Positions 18,946-28,915 are shown, counted from the first letter of the stretch. The stretch: DNA of 64,000 nt from Lysobacter sp. FW306-1B-D06B (GCF_038446665.1 NZ_CP151802.1:1860001-1924000); one strand, 5' to 3'. The notes: a model not told the origin generated them from the letters alone. A program made the numbers and translations.

Positions 18946-20637
18946 ATGCCCGTTGCCTCGCGCACGCTCCGTCCCATCTGCGCCTCCCTCCTTGTCGCGG
19001 CCATTGCTTTCACGCCGCTGCTGGCCGCCGAGAAGGCGCCAGCACCCACCCCCGATCCCACGAGCGCGTCGCTGGAGGCGTTGCTGGCGGGCGAGTTCGC
19101 GCTGCAGTCCGGCCGTCTGGACGAGGCCGCACAGGCCTACCTGGACGCCGCCCGCGAAGCCGACGACGTGGCCCTGGCCGAGCGGGCGACCCGCATCGCC
19201 CTGCTCGCCAAGGACGACAAGCGTGCCGCGCAGGCGCTGGACCTGTGGCGCAAGCAGGGCGGCGAAGGGCTCAGCCTGTCCGCCGCCGAGGCGGTGCTGG
19301 CGATCCGTCGCGGCAACGAGCGCGCCGCCCGCAAGCACCTGACCGATCTGCTGCAGTCGCCCGGCGACGCCGGCTGGCGCCAGGCGCTGGGCGTGCTGTC
19401 CGGCGGCGCGCGCGACCCCAAGCAGGCCGCGCGCCTGCTGGAAAAGCTGATCGACGCCGACCGCATCCCCAACAAGCTGCAGGCCTGGCTGGCCTTCGGC
19501 GGACTGGCGCAGGGCCTGGAGCAGCCGGCGCTGGTGGAACGCATCGTCGGCGAAGTGGTCGAGCGTTTCCCGGGCGAGGCCCGCGTCGGCCTGCTGCGCG
19601 CCAGCCAACTGCGCGAAGCCGGCAAGACCGAAGAAGCCCGAAACCTGTTGGCGACGCTGGCCAACCAGGCCGGTGACGACGTCGAACTCCGTCGCGCCAT
19701 CGCCGACGAATACCACCGCCTGGGCGACTACCCTGCCGCCGAGGACGTGCTGGCCAGGGGGCCGCAGGACGACCAGACCTACGCCCTGCGCGCGGCCCTG
19801 CTGGCGCAGGCCGAGGACAAATCCGCGCTGGCGCGGCTGTACGAGGAGCTGCGCGCCAAATCCAGCGATCCGGACCCGCAGCGCCGCCTGCTGCTGGGCC
19901 AGATCGCCGAGTTCCTGGACCGTTTCGACGAAGCGCTGGCCTGGTACCGCGGCGTGCCCGGCGGCGGGCAGCGGTTGTCGGCGCGGCTTCGCGCGGCGAA
20001 CGTGCTGCACGAACTCGATCGCGACGAAGAAGCCTACCGCTCGCTGCGCGAATTGCAGGCCGACGCCTCCGTCGACGACGAAGCGCGCCGCGACGCTTAT
20101 CTGTTGGAAGCCTCGCTGCGCTCCAAGGACAAGGACGCGACCGGCGAGATGGACGCGTACGCGCGCGGCCTGGCGGCGTTCCCGGACGATCCGGAAGTGC
20201 TCTACGCCCGCGCGCTGAGCTGGGAGCGTCGCGACGACGTCCCGCGCGCGGAAGCCGATCTGCGCAAGATCCTCGTAGCCGAGCCCGACAATGTCGCCGC
20301 GCTCAATGCCCTGGGATACACGCTCGCCGATCGCACCACCCGTTACCAGGAAGCGCTGCAACTGATCGAACGCGCGCGCACCGCCGAGCCCGACAACGCC
20401 GCGATCATCGACAGCTACGGCTGGGTGCTCTATCGACTGGGCCGCAAGGAAGAGGCGCTGGTGGAGCTGCGTCGCGCGCTGACCCTGCAGAAGGACGCGG
20501 AAATCGCCGCGCACCTGGGTGAAGTGCTGTGGGATCTGGGTCGCAAGGACGAAGCGCGCAAGTACTTCGAACAGGCGCGCAAGATCGACCCCGACAACCG
20601 CTCGCTCAAGCGCGCGCTGGAGAAGATCGGCGAATGA
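18946..20637 (+). CDS. Exported TPR-repeat protein upstream of lolB
   Basis: A 563-residue protein. The start at 18946 opens a signal peptide (MPVASRTLRPICASLLVAAIAFTPLLAA, cleavage near residue 28); an earlier in-frame ATG lacks this logic. The mature part is almost wholly helical with many degenerate tetratricopeptide repeats. The clearest ones lie near the C-terminus (EALQLIERARTAEPDNAAIIDSYGWVLYRLGRKEEAL and the next repeat). Such proteins are protein-protein scaffolds, here in the periplasm or on the outer membrane. It is commonly found before lolB-ispE in Xanthomonadaceae and overlaps lolB by 4 nt, so it may work with lipoprotein handling. No enzymatic domain is visible. Confidence 0.88.
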   Translation: MPVASRTLRPICASLLVAAIAFTPLLAAEKAPAPTPDPTSASLEALLAGEFALQSGRLDEAAQAYLDAAREADDVALAERATRIALLAKDDKRAAQALDLWRKQGGEGLSLSAAEAVLAIRRGNERAARKHLTDLLQSPGDAGWRQALGVLSGGARDPKQAARLLEKLIDADRIPNKLQAWLAFGGLAQGLEQPALVERIVGEVVERFPGEARVGLLRASQLREAGKTEEARNLLATLANQAGDDVELRRAIADEYHRLGDYPAAEDVLARGPQDDQTYALRAALLAQAEDKSALARLYEELRAKSSDPDPQRRLLLGQIAEFLDRFDEALAWYRGVPGGGQRLSARLRAANVLHELDRDEEAYRSLRELQADASVDDEARRDAYLLEASLRSKDKDATGEMDAYARGLAAFPDDPEVLYARALSWERRDDVPRAEADLRKILVAEPDNVAALNALGYTLADRTTRYQEALQLIERARTAEPDNAAIIDSYGWVLYRLGRKEEALVELRRALTLQKDAEIAAHLGEVLWDLGRKDEARKYFEQARKIDPDNRSLKRALEKIGE

Positions 20638-21275
20638 TGCGTGCTTCGGCTTTCCTCGCGCCTGTCCTGGCGACGTTGCTGTTGGCGGGCTGCGTCTCCC
20701 AGCCGACGCGCGCGCCGCAGGTCCTCGTCGACGAAGCACGCGCACAGGCGCAGGACCAGGTTCGCGCGAACCTGCGCGACTGGTCGCTGTCGGGCCGCAT
20801 CGCCGTTTCCAACGGCAAGCAGGGCGGCAGCGGGCGGATCGACTGGCAGCAGTCGAACGACCGCTTCACCGTCTCCCTGAGCGCACCCGTGACGCGCCAG
20901 AGCTGGCGCCTCAGCGGCGACGATCGCGGCGCGCGGCTGGAGGGCATCGAAGGCGGTCCGCGCGCGAGCGACGACGTCGAAGCCATGCTGGTGCAGACCA
21001 CCGGCTGGAACATCCCCGTGCGGGCGCTGGCCGACTGGGTTCGGGGCGTGGGCGCCGATGCCGATCGCTATGGCCCGGCCCAGATCGTCTACGGCGCCGG
21101 CGACCGCCCGGTCCGGCTGGTCCAGGCCGGCTGGACCATTGATTACGCCGAATGGCAGGTGGAGCCGGCCGAGCCCGCCTCGACGCCGGTCCTGCCCGCG
21201 CGCCTCACCGCCACCCGGGGCGAGGCGAAGGTGCGACTGATCGTCGATACCTGGTCGCCGGGCGAAACCCCGTGA
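20634..21275 (+). CDS. lolB: Outer-membrane lipoprotein insertion protein LolB
   Basis: A 213-residue lipoprotein. The signal peptide ends in LLLAGC, with the lipidated cysteine at residue 20 from this start. LolB takes lipoproteins from LolA and inserts them in the inner leaflet of the outer membrane. The mature sequence has the expected features: [28 protein letters not shown] near the start and LADWVRGVG in the middle. The start overlaps the TPR gene (ATGA), and its stop overlaps the GTG of ispE, so the three are translationally coupled. A start one codon later is equally possible. Confidence 0.93.
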   Translation: MMRASAFLAPVLATLLLAGCVSQPTRAPQVLVDEARAQAQDQVRANLRDWSLSGRIAVSNGKQGGSGRIDWQQSNDRFTVSLSAPVTRQSWRLSGDDRGARLEGIEGGPRASDDVEAMLVQTTGWNIPVRALADWVRGVGADADRYGPAQIVYGAGDRPVRLVQAGWTIDYAEWQVEPAEPASTPVLPARLTATRGEAKVRLIVDTWSPGETP

Positions 21276-22177
21276 CTGCGTCGGGCCTGCGGGGCGCGGC
21301 GTGGTCGACCTGGCCGGCGCCGGCCAAGCTGAACCTCTTCCTGCGGATCACCGGCCGCCGCCAGGACGGTTACCACCTGTTGCAGACGGTGTTCAGGATC
21401 CTCGAATGGGGCGACACCCTTCGCCTGCGGGTCCGCGAGGGCGGGCAGGTGCGCCGGGCCGGGCCCTCTGTGCCCGGCGTGGAAGAGGCGGACGACCTCA
21501 CGGTTCGTGCTGCGAACATGCTCAAAGATGCCGCCAATTGCAGCCTTGGTGCCGATATCGTCATCGAAAAGCGCATTCCGGCGGGCGGCGGCTTCGGCGG
21601 TGGCTCGTCGGATGCGGCGACCGTGCTCGTCGCCCTGAATGCGCTATGGAGCACGGGCCTGGATCTGGACGCCCTGGCGGCTCTGGCCCTGGAACTGGGC
21701 GCCGACGTGCCCGTCTTCGTCCGCGGTGAGAATGCGTGGGCCGAGGGGATCGGCGAGCGCCTCGCAACGATGCCGCTCGCGCCGGCGTGGTACGTGCTGG
21801 CCGATCCGGGCGTGCACGCTCCCACGGCGACTTTGTTCAAGTCCCCTGAATTGACGCGTGATGCCCCTCCCGCGACAATGTCGGACTTCGTTTCGGGTGT
21901 GCCGCTCGGGAATGCGTTCGAGCCGGTGCTGCGCGCGCGCGAGCCAGCCGTCGAGGCCGTGTTCGCTGCGCTGTCGCAGGTCGGTTCACCGCGCCTGACC
22001 GGCTCCGGCAGCGGTTGCTTCGTCGAATTCGCCACACGCGAAGCCGCCGAAGCGGCGCTGGCTGCATTGCCGACCTGGCTTCGTGCCTGGGTGGCGGAAG
22101 GGGCTCACGCCTCCCCGCTGCATCGTGCACTGGCGGACTGGGCGAAGCAGGCAACAACCGCAACACCGGCTCCCTGA
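21272..22177 (+). CDS. ispE: 4-diphosphocytidyl-2-C-methyl-D-erythritol kinase
   Basis: A 301-residue GHMP kinase of the MEP isoprenoid pathway, phosphorylating CDP-methylerythritol. The GTG start overlaps the lolB stop. Motifs are [10 protein letters not shown] with Lys19, the glycine-rich ATP loop [13 protein letters not shown] (103-115) and ELGADVP with the catalytic Asp145. The third GHMP motif is [13 protein letters not shown] near the C-terminus. The lolB-ispE-tRNA-Gln-prs-rplY-pth-ychF order that follows is standard for the group. Confidence 0.97.
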   Translation: MTASGLRGAAWSTWPAPAKLNLFLRITGRRQDGYHLLQTVFRILEWGDTLRLRVREGGQVRRAGPSVPGVEEADDLTVRAANMLKDAANCSLGADIVIEKRIPAGGGFGGGSSDAATVLVALNALWSTGLDLDALAALALELGADVPVFVRGENAWAEGIGERLATMPLAPAWYVLADPGVHAPTATLFKSPELTRDAPPATMSDFVSGVPLGNAFEPVLRAREPAVEAVFAALSQVGSPRLTGSGSGCFVEFATREAAEAALAALPTWLRAWVAEGAHASPLHRALADWAKQATTATPAP

Positions 22178-22190
22178 CGGGAACCACTGC

Positions 22191-22267
22191 AGGGGCGTCG
22201 CCAAGAGGCCCAAGGCACCAGGTTTTGATCCTGGCATCCGTAGGTTCGAATCCTACCGCCCCTGCCA
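22191..22267 (+). tRNA. tRNA-Gln (TTG)
   Basis: A cloverleaf with acceptor stem AGGGGCG/CGCCCCT, an anticodon loop TTTTGAT giving anticodon TTG, T-arm GTAGG-TTCGAAT-CCTAC, discriminator G and encoded CCA. It lies between ispE and prs, as in related genomes. Confidence 0.97.
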
Positions 22268-22299
22268 ATTCCAACCGGAACTCCACACAAGGGTCGGGC

Positions 22300-22347
22300 A
22301 TTCGGGATTGGGGTTTCGCAAGTCGTTGTGAATCCCCAATCCCGAAT
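22300..22347. repeat. GGGATT-type extragenic inverted repeat before prs
   Basis: ATTCGGGATTGGGG (22300-22313) is repeated inverted as CCCCAATCCCGAAT (22334-22347), around a 20-nt loop. It lies 24 nt before prs. Related repeats occur at 24737-24799 and 31737-31868. This looks like one member of a dispersed REP-like family. Confidence 0.75.
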
Positions 22348-22371
22348 CCTTGATCCCCGACCGGCCCGACC

Positions 22372-23331
22372 ATGCAGAACGACCGCAACCTGCTGATCTT
22401 CAGCGGCAACGCCAACCGCCCGCTCGCCGAGTCGGTGTGCAAGGAACTTGGCATCCGCCTGGGCAAGGCGCTCGTCGGGCGTTTCTCCGATGGCGAAGTG
22501 CAGGTGGAGATCGAGGAGAACGTGCGTCGCCAGGAAGTGTTCGTCATCCAGCCGACGAACGCGCCCACGGCGGAGAATTTCATGGAACTGCTGGTGCTGG
22601 TGGACGCGCTCAAGCGCGCCTCGGCGGCCAGCGTGACCGCGGTGGTGCCGTACTTCGGCTACGCCCGCCAGGATCGCCGCCCGCGCTCCTCGCGCGTGCC
22701 GATCACGGCGAAGGTCGCGGCGAAGATGTTCAGCGCGGTCGGTACCGATCGCGTGCTGACGGTCGACCTCCACGCCGACCAGATCCAGGGCTTCTTCGAC
22801 CTGCCGGTCGACAACGTGTACGCCTCGCCGCTGCTGCTCGCCGACATCTGGCGCGCGCACGGCACGGACAACATGGTGGTGGTCTCGCCGGACGTCGGCG
22901 GCGTGGTGCGAGCGCGTGCGATCGCCAAGCGCCTGGATGACGCGGATCTGGCGATCATCGACAAGCGCCGTCCGCGCGCCAACGTCGCCACGGTGATGAA
23001 CATCATCGGTGACGTGGAAGGCAAGACCTGCGTTCTGGTCGACGACATCGTCGACACCGCGGGCACCCTGTGCGCCGCGGCGAATGCGCTCAAGGCGCAG
23101 GGCGCGACCAAGGTGGTCGCGTACTGCACGCACCCGGTGCTGTCGGGCGCGGCGATGGACAACGTGGCCAAGTCCCAGCTCGACGAGCTGGTGGTCACCG
23201 ACACCATCAAGCTCTCGGACGCGGCAAAGGCGTGCAGCAAGATCCGTCAGCTCAGCGTCGCCGAGCTGCTGGCCGAGACGATCCGCCGCGTGGCATTCGG
23301 CGAATCGGTCAGCTCGCTCTACGTCGACTGA
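22372..23331 (+). CDS. prs: Ribose-phosphate pyrophosphokinase
   Basis: A 319-residue enzyme forming PRPP from ribose-5-phosphate and ATP, the precursor of nucleotides, histidine and tryptophan. Visible motifs are the N-terminal [18 protein letters not shown], the flexible [14 protein letters not shown] region, [12 protein letters not shown] with metal-binding histidine, and the PRPP-binding loop [12 protein letters not shown]. The length is typical of class I enzymes. It follows tRNA-Gln and an extragenic inverted repeat that would be part of its 5' leader. Confidence 0.98.
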   Translation: MQNDRNLLIFSGNANRPLAESVCKELGIRLGKALVGRFSDGEVQVEIEENVRRQEVFVIQPTNAPTAENFMELLVLVDALKRASAASVTAVVPYFGYARQDRRPRSSRVPITAKVAAKMFSAVGTDRVLTVDLHADQIQGFFDLPVDNVYASPLLLADIWRAHGTDNMVVVSPDVGGVVRARAIAKRLDDADLAIIDKRRPRANVATVMNIIGDVEGKTCVLVDDIVDTAGTLCAAANALKAQGATKVVAYCTHPVLSGAAMDNVAKSQLDELVVTDTIKLSDAAKACSKIRQLSVAELLAETIRRVAFGESVSSLYVD

Positions 23332-23445
23332 TCAAAGAACCCGCGGTGACGGCTCCGGCCTTCACCGCAAACCGCTCACCTGGTCGCGGGTGAGCGTCCA
23401 TCCCGCCGCGAGGCGGGTTCATTGCAAGCAAAGAGAGTTACGAAA

Positions 23446-24099
23446 ATGTCCGAACACATCCTCAAGGCCACTGGCCGCAAGGTCGAAGGGAAGGGTGCGA
23501 GCCGCCGCCTTCGCCACGCCGCCAGCATCCCGGCCATCGTCTACGGCGGCAAGTCCGCGCCGCTGCCGATCCAGCTCGACCACGAGAAGACCTGGCTGGC
23601 CCAGCAGAACGAGTGGTTCTACTCCTCGATCCTGACGCTCGACATCGACGGCAAGTCCGAGCCGGTGCTGCTGCGTGACATCCAGCGCCATCCGTTCAAG
23701 CAAATCATCATGCACCTGGACTTCCAGCGCGTTGATCTCAACGCCGCGCTGAAGGCTTCGGTGCCGCTGCACTTCCTGAACCAGGACACCTCGCCGGCCG
23801 GCAAGGCCGCCGACGTCGTGATCACGCACGAGCTCAACGAAGTCACCGTCAGCTGCCTGCCGAAGGACCTGCCGGAGTTCATCGAGATCGACCTGTCGAA
23901 GCTGGCCGTGGGCGACATCGTCCACCTGTCCGACATCAAGCTGCCCAAGGGCGTCGAGCTGCCGGAACTGAAGCTGGGCAAGGAACACGACGTTGCCGTC
24001 GTGATCGCCAAGCACGGCCGCGTCGAGTCGGAAGAAACGACCGATGCGCCGCCGGCCGAAGTGCCGGCGACCAAGGCCGCCAAGAAGGACGAGAAGTAA
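23446..24099 (+). CDS. rplY: 50S ribosomal protein L25 (CTC form)
   Basis: A 217-residue long-form L25 (CTC/TL5 type) that binds 5S rRNA. The N-terminal ~95 residues are the 5S-binding beta-barrel (ATGRKVEGKGASRRLRHAASIPAIVYGGK). The rest is the C-terminal CTC domain, absent from the short E. coli protein. The start at 23446 matches the family (MSEHILKATGRK); an upstream alternative start adds only non-conserved residues. A small hairpin (CCCGCC/GGCGGG, 23402-23417) lies in the leader. A Lys/Ala-rich tail ends the protein. Confidence 0.96.
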   Translation: MSEHILKATGRKVEGKGASRRLRHAASIPAIVYGGKSAPLPIQLDHEKTWLAQQNEWFYSSILTLDIDGKSEPVLLRDIQRHPFKQIIMHLDFQRVDLNAALKASVPLHFLNQDTSPAGKAADVVITHELNEVTVSCLPKDLPEFIEIDLSKLAVGDIVHLSDIKLPKGVELPELKLGKEHDVAVVIAKHGRVESEETTDAPPAEVPATKAAKKDEK

Positions 24100-24110
24100 T
24101 CACGTCCCGA

Positions 24111-24138
24111 CGACCCGCCCGCGCGAGCGGGCGGGTCG
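24111..24138 (+). terminator. Strong hairpin between rplY and pth
   Basis: A perfect 12-bp GC-rich stem (24111-24122 with 24127-24138) with a GCGA tetraloop fills most of the 54-nt rplY-pth gap. There is no T tract, so it is more likely an mRNA-stabilising or processing element than a full terminator. Confidence 0.5.
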
Positions 24139-24153
24139 CCGCGTGAGTTCACG

Positions 24154-24735
24154 ATGGCCGGTTTGCGCCTCATCGTCGGCCTGGGAAATCCCGGTGCCGA
24201 ACATCTCCGGACCCGGCACAACGCCGGGTTCTGGTTTGTTGACGCCCTCGCGCAGCGCCAGGGCGTGCGCTTCGGCCTGGAATCCAAGCTGTTCGGCGAG
24301 ACCGCCAAGATCGACATCGCCGGCCGGCCGCTGTGGCTGCTCAAGCCGGCCACGTTCATGAACCTCTCCGGCAAGTCGGTCACGGCAGCGCTTCGCTACT
24401 GGAAGATCGAGCCTGAGGAGATGCTGGTCGTCCACGACGAACTGGATCTCGCGCCGGGTACTGCGCGCCTGAAGTTCGACGGCGGCCACGGTGGCCAGAA
24501 CGGCCTGCGCGACATCACCAAGCTGCTCGGCCACGGCAAGTACCATCGCCTGCGCGTGGGTATCGGCCATCCGGGGCACAAGGACCGCGTGACCTCGTGG
24601 GTGCTGGGCAAGCCGGGTGTCGATGACGAAGCCTCCATCCTGCGCGCCATCGCCGACGCCGACGACGTGCTGCCACTGGCGGTGGCCGGTGATTTCAACG
24701 AAGCCATGAAACGGCTGCATACGGGCAGGGATTAG
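24154..24735 (+). CDS. pth: Peptidyl-tRNA hydrolase
   Basis: A 193-residue enzyme that cleaves peptidyl-tRNA released from stalled ribosomes and recycles the tRNA. The family's key residues are visible: Asn12 in VGLGNPG, His22 in TRHNAGF, and the HDELD motif at 92-96; GGHGGQNGLRDI follows. The length is normal. It follows rplY and precedes ychF, a conserved translation-linked neighbourhood. Confidence 0.97.
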   Translation: MAGLRLIVGLGNPGAEHLRTRHNAGFWFVDALAQRQGVRFGLESKLFGETAKIDIAGRPLWLLKPATFMNLSGKSVTAALRYWKIEPEEMLVVHDELDLAPGTARLKFDGGHGGQNGLRDITKLLGHGKYHRLRVGIGHPGHKDRVTSWVLGKPGVDDEASILRAIADADDVLPLAVAGDFNEAMKRLHTGRD

Positions 24736-24736
24736 G

Positions 24737-24799
24737 GATTGGGGATTCGGGATTCGCGAAGCGCTGCCTTTGCGAATCCCGAATCCCGAATCTCGAATC
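24737..24799. repeat. GGGATTCG-type extragenic inverted repeat before ychF
   Basis: Tandem GATTnGGGATTCGGGATTCGC units on the left (24737-24757) face GCGAATCCC-GAATCCC-GAATCTC units on the right (24772-24799). Together they form a long imperfect hairpin filling the pth-ychF gap. It shares its core with the elements before prs and rpoB. Confidence 0.8.
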
Positions 24800-24813
24800 A
24801 CGGAACAACAGCC

Positions 24814-25905
24814 ATGGGCATCAAATGCGGCATCGTCGGCCTGCCGAACGTCGGCAAGTCGACCCTCTTCAACGCCCTGACCAAGGCCGGTATCGCCGCG
24901 GCCAACTTCCCGTTCTGCACGATCGAGCCGAACGTGGGCGTCGTGCCCGTGCCGGATCCGCGCCTGAACGCGCTGTCGGGCATCGTCAAGCCGCAGAAGG
25001 TCATCCCGACCGCGGTGGAGTTCGTCGACATCGCAGGCCTGGTGGCCGGCGCGGCGAGCGGCGAGGGCCTGGGCAACAAGTTCCTGGCCCACATCCGCGA
25101 AGTCGATGCGATCACGCACGTGGTGCGCTGCTTCGAGAATCCGGACGTCATCCACGTCAGCAACCGCATCGACCCGATCGCCGATATCGAGACGATCGAC
25201 ACAGAGCTGGCGCTGGCCGACCTGGAGTCGGTAGAAAAGGCGCTGCAGCGCGCCGAGCGCTCGGCCAAGACCGGCGACAAGGACGCCAAGGCGCGCGTGG
25301 AGGTCCTGAGCCGCGTGCGCGCCGGCCTGGACTCCGGCAAGCCGGCGCGCGCGCTGGGTCTGTCGGACGACGACAAGGTGCTCTTGCGCGACCTGTTCCT
25401 GCTCACGCTCAAGCCGGTGATGTACGTCGCCAACGTGCTGGAGGACGGGTTCGAGAACAACCCGCACCTGGATGCCGTGCGCGCCCGCGCCGTGACCGAA
25501 GGCGCTGAAGTAGTGCCGGTGTGTGCGGCGATCGAGGAGGAGCTGAGCCAGCTCGAAGACGCCGATCGCGACGCATTCCTGACCGACCTGGGCCTGGACG
25601 AGCCGGGCCTGAACCGGGTCATCCGCGCCGCCTACAAGCTGCTGGGCCTGCAGACGTACTTCACCGCCGGCGTGAAGGAAGTCCGCGCATGGACCGTGAA
25701 GTCGGGCGCGACGGCGCCGCAGGCCGCGGCGGTGATCCACACCGATTTCGAGAAGGGCTTCATCCGCGCCGAAACCATCGCCTACGACGACTTCATCAAG
25801 TACAAGGGCGAGTCCGGCGCCCGCGACGCCGGCCGCCTGCGTCTGGAAGGCAAGGAATACCGCGTCCAGGAAGGCGACGTGCTGCACTTCCGCTTCAACG
25901 TGTAA
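24814..25905 (+). CDS. ychF: Ribosome-associated GTPase/ATPase YchF
   Basis: A 363-residue Obg-family P-loop protein with ribosome- and redox-stress-related roles. It starts [17 protein letters not shown], the G1 loop at residues 8-16, followed by the switch region [14 protein letters not shown] and the G3 motif VDIAGLV. A coiled-coil insert follows and a C-terminal TGS domain ([34 protein letters not shown]) ends it. The start at 24814 is chosen because the family begins exactly there; the upstream in-frame codons lie in the extragenic repeat. Confidence 0.97.
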   Translation: MGIKCGIVGLPNVGKSTLFNALTKAGIAAANFPFCTIEPNVGVVPVPDPRLNALSGIVKPQKVIPTAVEFVDIAGLVAGAASGEGLGNKFLAHIREVDAITHVVRCFENPDVIHVSNRIDPIADIETIDTELALADLESVEKALQRAERSAKTGDKDAKARVEVLSRVRAGLDSGKPARALGLSDDDKVLLRDLFLLTLKPVMYVANVLEDGFENNPHLDAVRARAVTEGAEVVPVCAAIEEELSQLEDADRDAFLTDLGLDEPGLNRVIRAAYKLLGLQTYFTAGVKEVRAWTVKSGATAPQAAAVIHTDFEKGFIRAETIAYDDFIKYKGESGARDAGRLRLEGKEYRVQEGDVLHFRFNV

Positions 25906-25991
25906 GGCCCGGAGCCGCCGTCCGTCGGCGGGACGGGAGGGGCGGGAGACGCGGAAGAGTGCATCGCGCGAAAATTGATGTCTGAAACGCG

Positions 25992-26020
25992 TTGACAACT
26001 TCGGCGTCCAGTCCCAAAAT
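25992..26020 (+). promoter_or_regulatory. Sigma-70 promoter for the tRNA-Tyr-Gly-Thr-tuf unit
   Basis: A -35 TTGACA (25992-25997) and a -10-like CAAAAT (26015-26020) are separated by exactly 17 nt. They lie 13 nt before tRNA-Tyr. The perfect -35 and the position make it likely, despite a weak -10. Confidence 0.7.
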
Positions 26021-26033
26021 TGCGGGCTCTTTT

Positions 26034-26119
26034 GGAGGGATACCCAAGCGGCCAACGGGGGCAGACTGTAAATCTGCTGGCTTACGCCTTCGGTGGTTCG
26101 AATCCACCTCCCTCCACCA
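26034..26119 (+). tRNA. tRNA-Tyr (GTA)
   Basis: An 86-nt class II tRNA: acceptor GGAGGGA/TCCCTCC, an anticodon stem-loop GCAGACTGTAAATCTGC giving anticodon GTA, a long variable arm as expected for Tyr, and encoded CCA. Confidence 0.97.
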
Positions 26120-26200
26120 GCTTCACCCGGTCGCTAGACTGGTGGAAAAACCGGCGGACTTACCATCCACCGGCGCAGTACCCAAGCAGGTTTGTCCGGC

Positions 26201-26274
<74 letters not shown>

Positions 26275-26309
26275 TTGATGCCGCGACAGACAAACTGCTG
26301 GAACAACTT

Positions 26310-26385
26310 GCTCACGTAGCTCAGTCGGTAGAGCACCTCCTTGGTAAGGAGGAGGTCGAAGGTTCGATTCCTTTCGTGAGCACCA
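26310..26385 (+). tRNA. tRNA-Thr (GGT)
   Basis: A 76-nt cloverleaf with acceptor GCTCACG/CGTGAGC, an anticodon loop TTGGTAA giving anticodon GGT, and encoded CCA. It lies 48 nt before tuf, the classical tRNA-tuf arrangement. Confidence 0.97.
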
Positions 26386-26433
26386 ACTTTTACGCACCAC
26401 CTGCACACCGTCCTTAAGCGAGAGTCGACAGTC

Positions 26434-27624
26434 ATGGCCAAGGGTAAGTTTGAGCGCACCAAGCCGCACGTGAACGTGGGCACGATCGGTCACGTCGACC
26501 ACGGCAAGACGACGCTGACGGCGGCACTGACGAAGGTGGGTGCGGAGCGTTTCGGCGGCGAGTTCAAGGCGTACGACGCGATCGACGCGGCGCCGGAAGA
26601 GAAGGCGCGCGGCATCACGATCTCGACGGCGCACGTTGAGTACGAAAGCCCGAACCGTCACTACGCGCACGTGGACTGCCCGGGCCACGCCGACTACGTG
26701 AAGAACATGATCACGGGTGCGGCGCAGATGGACGGTGCGATTCTGGTGTGCTCGGCCGCAGACGGCCCGATGCCGCAGACGCGCGAGCACATCCTGCTGT
26801 CGCGCCAGGTGGGCGTGCCGTACATCGTCGTGTTCCTGAACAAGGCCGACATGGTGGACGACGCCGAGCTGCTGGAGCTGGTGGAGATGGAAGTCCGCGA
26901 GCTGCTGACCAAGTACGAGTTCCCGGGCGACGACACCCCGATCATCAAGGGTTCGGCGCGTCTGGCGCTGGAAGGCGACCAGTCGGAAATCGGCGTGCCG
27001 GCGATCCTGAAGCTGGTGGAAGCGCTGGACACGTTCATTCCGGAGCCGCAGCGTGACGTCGACAAGCCGTTCCTGATGCCGGTGGAAGACGTGTTCTCGA
27101 TCTCGGGCCGCGGCACCGTGGTGACCGGTCGTATCGAGCGCGGCATCATCAAGGTCGGCGACGAAATCGAAATCGTGGGTATCCGTCCGACGCAGAAGAC
27201 GACGGTGACGGGCGTTGAAATGTTCCGCAAGCTGCTGGACCAGGGCCAGGCGGGCGACAACGCGGGCCTGCTGCTGCGCGGCACGAAGCGTGACGACGTG
27301 GAGCGTGGCCAGGTGCTGGCCAAGCCGGGTTCGATCACCCCGCACACGGAGTTCGAAGCCGAGGTGTACGTGCTGTCGAAGGACGAGGGCGGCCGCCACA
27401 CGCCGTTCTTCAAGGGCTACCGCCCGCAGTTCTACTTCCGCACGACGGACATCACCGGCGCGGTGCAGCTGCCGGAAGGCGTCGAGATGGTCATGCCGGG
27501 CGACAACATCAAGATGGTCGTGCAGCTGATCAACCCGGTGGCGATGGACGAAGGCCTGCGCTTCGCGATCCGCGAAGGCGGTCGTACGGTCGGCGCCGGC
27601 GTCGTGGCGAAGATCCTCAAGTAA
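26434..27624 (+). CDS. tuf: Elongation factor Tu (copy 1)
   Basis: A 396-residue GTPase that carries aminoacyl-tRNA to the ribosome. The G1 loop GHVDHGKT is at residues 19-26, [12 protein letters not shown] is the G3 region and NKAD is G4. Domains II and III complete it. This copy belongs to the tRNA-tuf-tRNA-Trp-secE-nusG neighbourhood; the second copy is at the end of the str operon. The two proteins are identical and the DNA appears identical from start to stop codon, while the flanks differ, as expected from gene conversion. Confidence 0.99.
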   Translation: MAKGKFERTKPHVNVGTIGHVDHGKTTLTAALTKVGAERFGGEFKAYDAIDAAPEEKARGITISTAHVEYESPNRHYAHVDCPGHADYVKNMITGAAQMDGAILVCSAADGPMPQTREHILLSRQVGVPYIVVFLNKADMVDDAELLELVEMEVRELLTKYEFPGDDTPIIKGSARLALEGDQSEIGVPAILKLVEALDTFIPEPQRDVDKPFLMPVEDVFSISGRGTVVTGRIERGIIKVGDEIEIVGIRPTQKTTVTGVEMFRKLLDQGQAGDNAGLLLRGTKRDDVERGQVLAKPGSITPHTEFEAEVYVLSKDEGGRHTPFFKGYRPQFYFRTTDITGAVQLPEGVEMVMPGDNIKMVVQLINPVAMDEGLRFAIREGGRTVGAGVVAKILK

Positions 27625-27631
27625 CAACCGA

Positions 27632-27655
27632 CCCCGTGCGCTTCGGCGCGCGGGG
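27632..27655 (+). terminator. Hairpin after tuf copy 1
   Basis: CCCCGTGCGC (27632-27641) pairs with GCGCGCGGGG (27646-27655) around TTCG, with one T-G pair, and is followed by TTT. It probably ends the tRNA-tuf transcript before tRNA-Trp. The ~130 nt to tRNA-Trp hold a possible -10 (TACACT, about 27773) but no clear -35. Confidence 0.6.
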
Positions 27656-27787
27656 TTTGGATTTCATCCCGGCGGAAGCCGGGGCCCGGTCATCGGACCC
27701 GCCCTGCGGTCCCGAAACCGGAAGATCGGCAGGGCGGGCTTCGGTCCGCCTTCGCCGTCTTAAGAAAACCCATACACTAGGTTCCAT

Positions 27788-27863
<76 letters not shown>

Positions 27864-27949
27864 CCCATGCGGATCTTCCGCAGAAGCCGGTCAGACGTGG
27901 TCGGTCTTTCCCACAACACACGCGGCGCGCGTGCCGCGCGATGGATCGG

Positions 27950-28327
27950 ATGAACAGCAAGGTCGAACAACCCGGGTCCGCCTCTGCCGGCGACATCGTC
28001 AAGTACGCACTGGCGCTGCTGCTGGTCGCCGCTGGCGTGGCCGCGTACATCTACTTCGATCAGTGGGCGGGCCCGATCCGCGCGCTGGCCGTGGCGGCCG
28101 GCCTGGTGCTGGGTGCCGGCGTCTTCCTGACCAGCGGCAAGGGCCTGCAGACTCGCGAGTTCCTCTCCGAGTCGCGCTTCGAGCTGCGCAAGGTCGTCTG
28201 GCCGACCCGCCAGGAAGCCATGCGCACCACCTGGGTGGTGATGATCGCGGTGGCCGTCCTCAGTCTGATCCTCGCAGCCATGGACCTGCTCATCCAGTTC
28301 CTGGTCAAGCTAATCCTGGGGCAGTAA
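27950..28327 (+). CDS. secE: Preprotein translocase subunit SecE
   Basis: A 125-residue inner-membrane protein that clamps SecY in the protein-export channel. It has three hydrophobic segments (about residues 18-36, 42-62 and 96-118), as in the long E. coli-type SecE, and the conserved cytoplasmic amphipathic region [21 protein letters not shown] before the last one. The start is uncertain: ATG at 27950 (MNSKVEQ) matches the family, and another ATG lies three codons earlier. nusG follows after 5 nt, the usual secE-nusG pair. Confidence 0.93.
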   Translation: MNSKVEQPGSASAGDIVKYALALLLVAAGVAAYIYFDQWAGPIRALAVAAGLVLGAGVFLTSGKGLQTREFLSESRFELRKVVWPTRQEAMRTTWVVMIAVAVLSLILAAMDLLIQFLVKLILGQ

Positions 28328-28332
28328 AGCTA

Positions 28333-28902
28333 ATGAGCGAAGTGCACAAGCGGTGGTATGTCGTCCACGCCTACTCGGGCTTCGAGAAGTCCGTGGCGCA
28401 GGCGCTGCGCGACCGCATCGTCCGCGACGGCATGCAGGACCGGTTCGGTGAAGTGCTCGTCCCGACGGAAGAAGTCGTGGAAATGCGCTCCGGCCAGAAG
28501 CGTCGTTCCGAGCGCAAGTTCTTCCCGGGCTACGTCCTGGTCCAGATCGCGACCCATGACGAGGCGGGCATCCCGCGCATGGACAACGAGAGCTGGCACT
28601 TGGTCAAGGAGACCCCGAAGGTGATGGGCTTTATCGGTGGAACCGCCGATCGCCCGCTCCCGATTGCCGACCGTGAGGCCGATGCCATCCTGCAGCGCGT
28701 TCAGGAAGGCGTGGAGAAGCCCAAGCCCAAGGTCCTGTTCGAGCCGGGCGAGATGGTTCGCGTCATCGACGGCCCGTTCAACGACTTCAACGGCGTGGTC
28801 GAGGAAATCAACTACGAGAAGAGTCGCCTGCGCGTGGCGGTGCTCATCTTCGGCCGCTCGACCCCGGTTGAGCTGGAATTCGGCCAGGTCGAAAAGGCCT
28901 AA
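28333..28902 (+). CDS. nusG: Transcription termination/antitermination factor NusG
   Basis: A 189-residue elongation factor that binds the beta' clamp of RNA polymerase, suppresses pausing and links to Rho or ribosomal S10. The N-terminal NGN domain starts [21 protein letters not shown]. The C-terminal KOW domain includes [30 protein letters not shown]. The length is slightly above that of E. coli. It is coupled to secE. The -10 box for rplK lies just after its stop codon. Confidence 0.97.
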   Translation: MSEVHKRWYVVHAYSGFEKSVAQALRDRIVRDGMQDRFGEVLVPTEEVVEMRSGQKRRSERKFFPGYVLVQIATHDEAGIPRMDNESWHLVKETPKVMGFIGGTADRPLPIADREADAILQRVQEGVEKPKPKVLFEPGEMVRVIDGPFNDFNGVVEEINYEKSRLRVAVLIFGRSTPVELEFGQVEKA

Positions 28903-28906
28903 AACC

Positions 28907-28915
28907 TGCTATACT
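28907..28915 (+). promoter_or_regulatory. Extended -10 promoter for rplK-rplA
   Basis: TGC-TATACT is an extended -10 element five bases after the nusG stop. No good -35 is visible at 17-18 nt, which extended -10 promoters tolerate. A GC-rich hairpin (CGGCCGCC/GGCGGCCG, 28951-28970) would lie in the 5' leader, ahead of rplK. In E. coli the L11 operon is controlled by L1 binding its leader; whether this hairpin is that site is not clear. Confidence 0.6.

Noticed and set aside
24739..24813. N-terminal extension of YchF from an upstream in-frame ATG
   Set aside because: The extra 25 codons are translated extragenic repeat sequence; the family start [17 protein letters not shown] begins at 24814.
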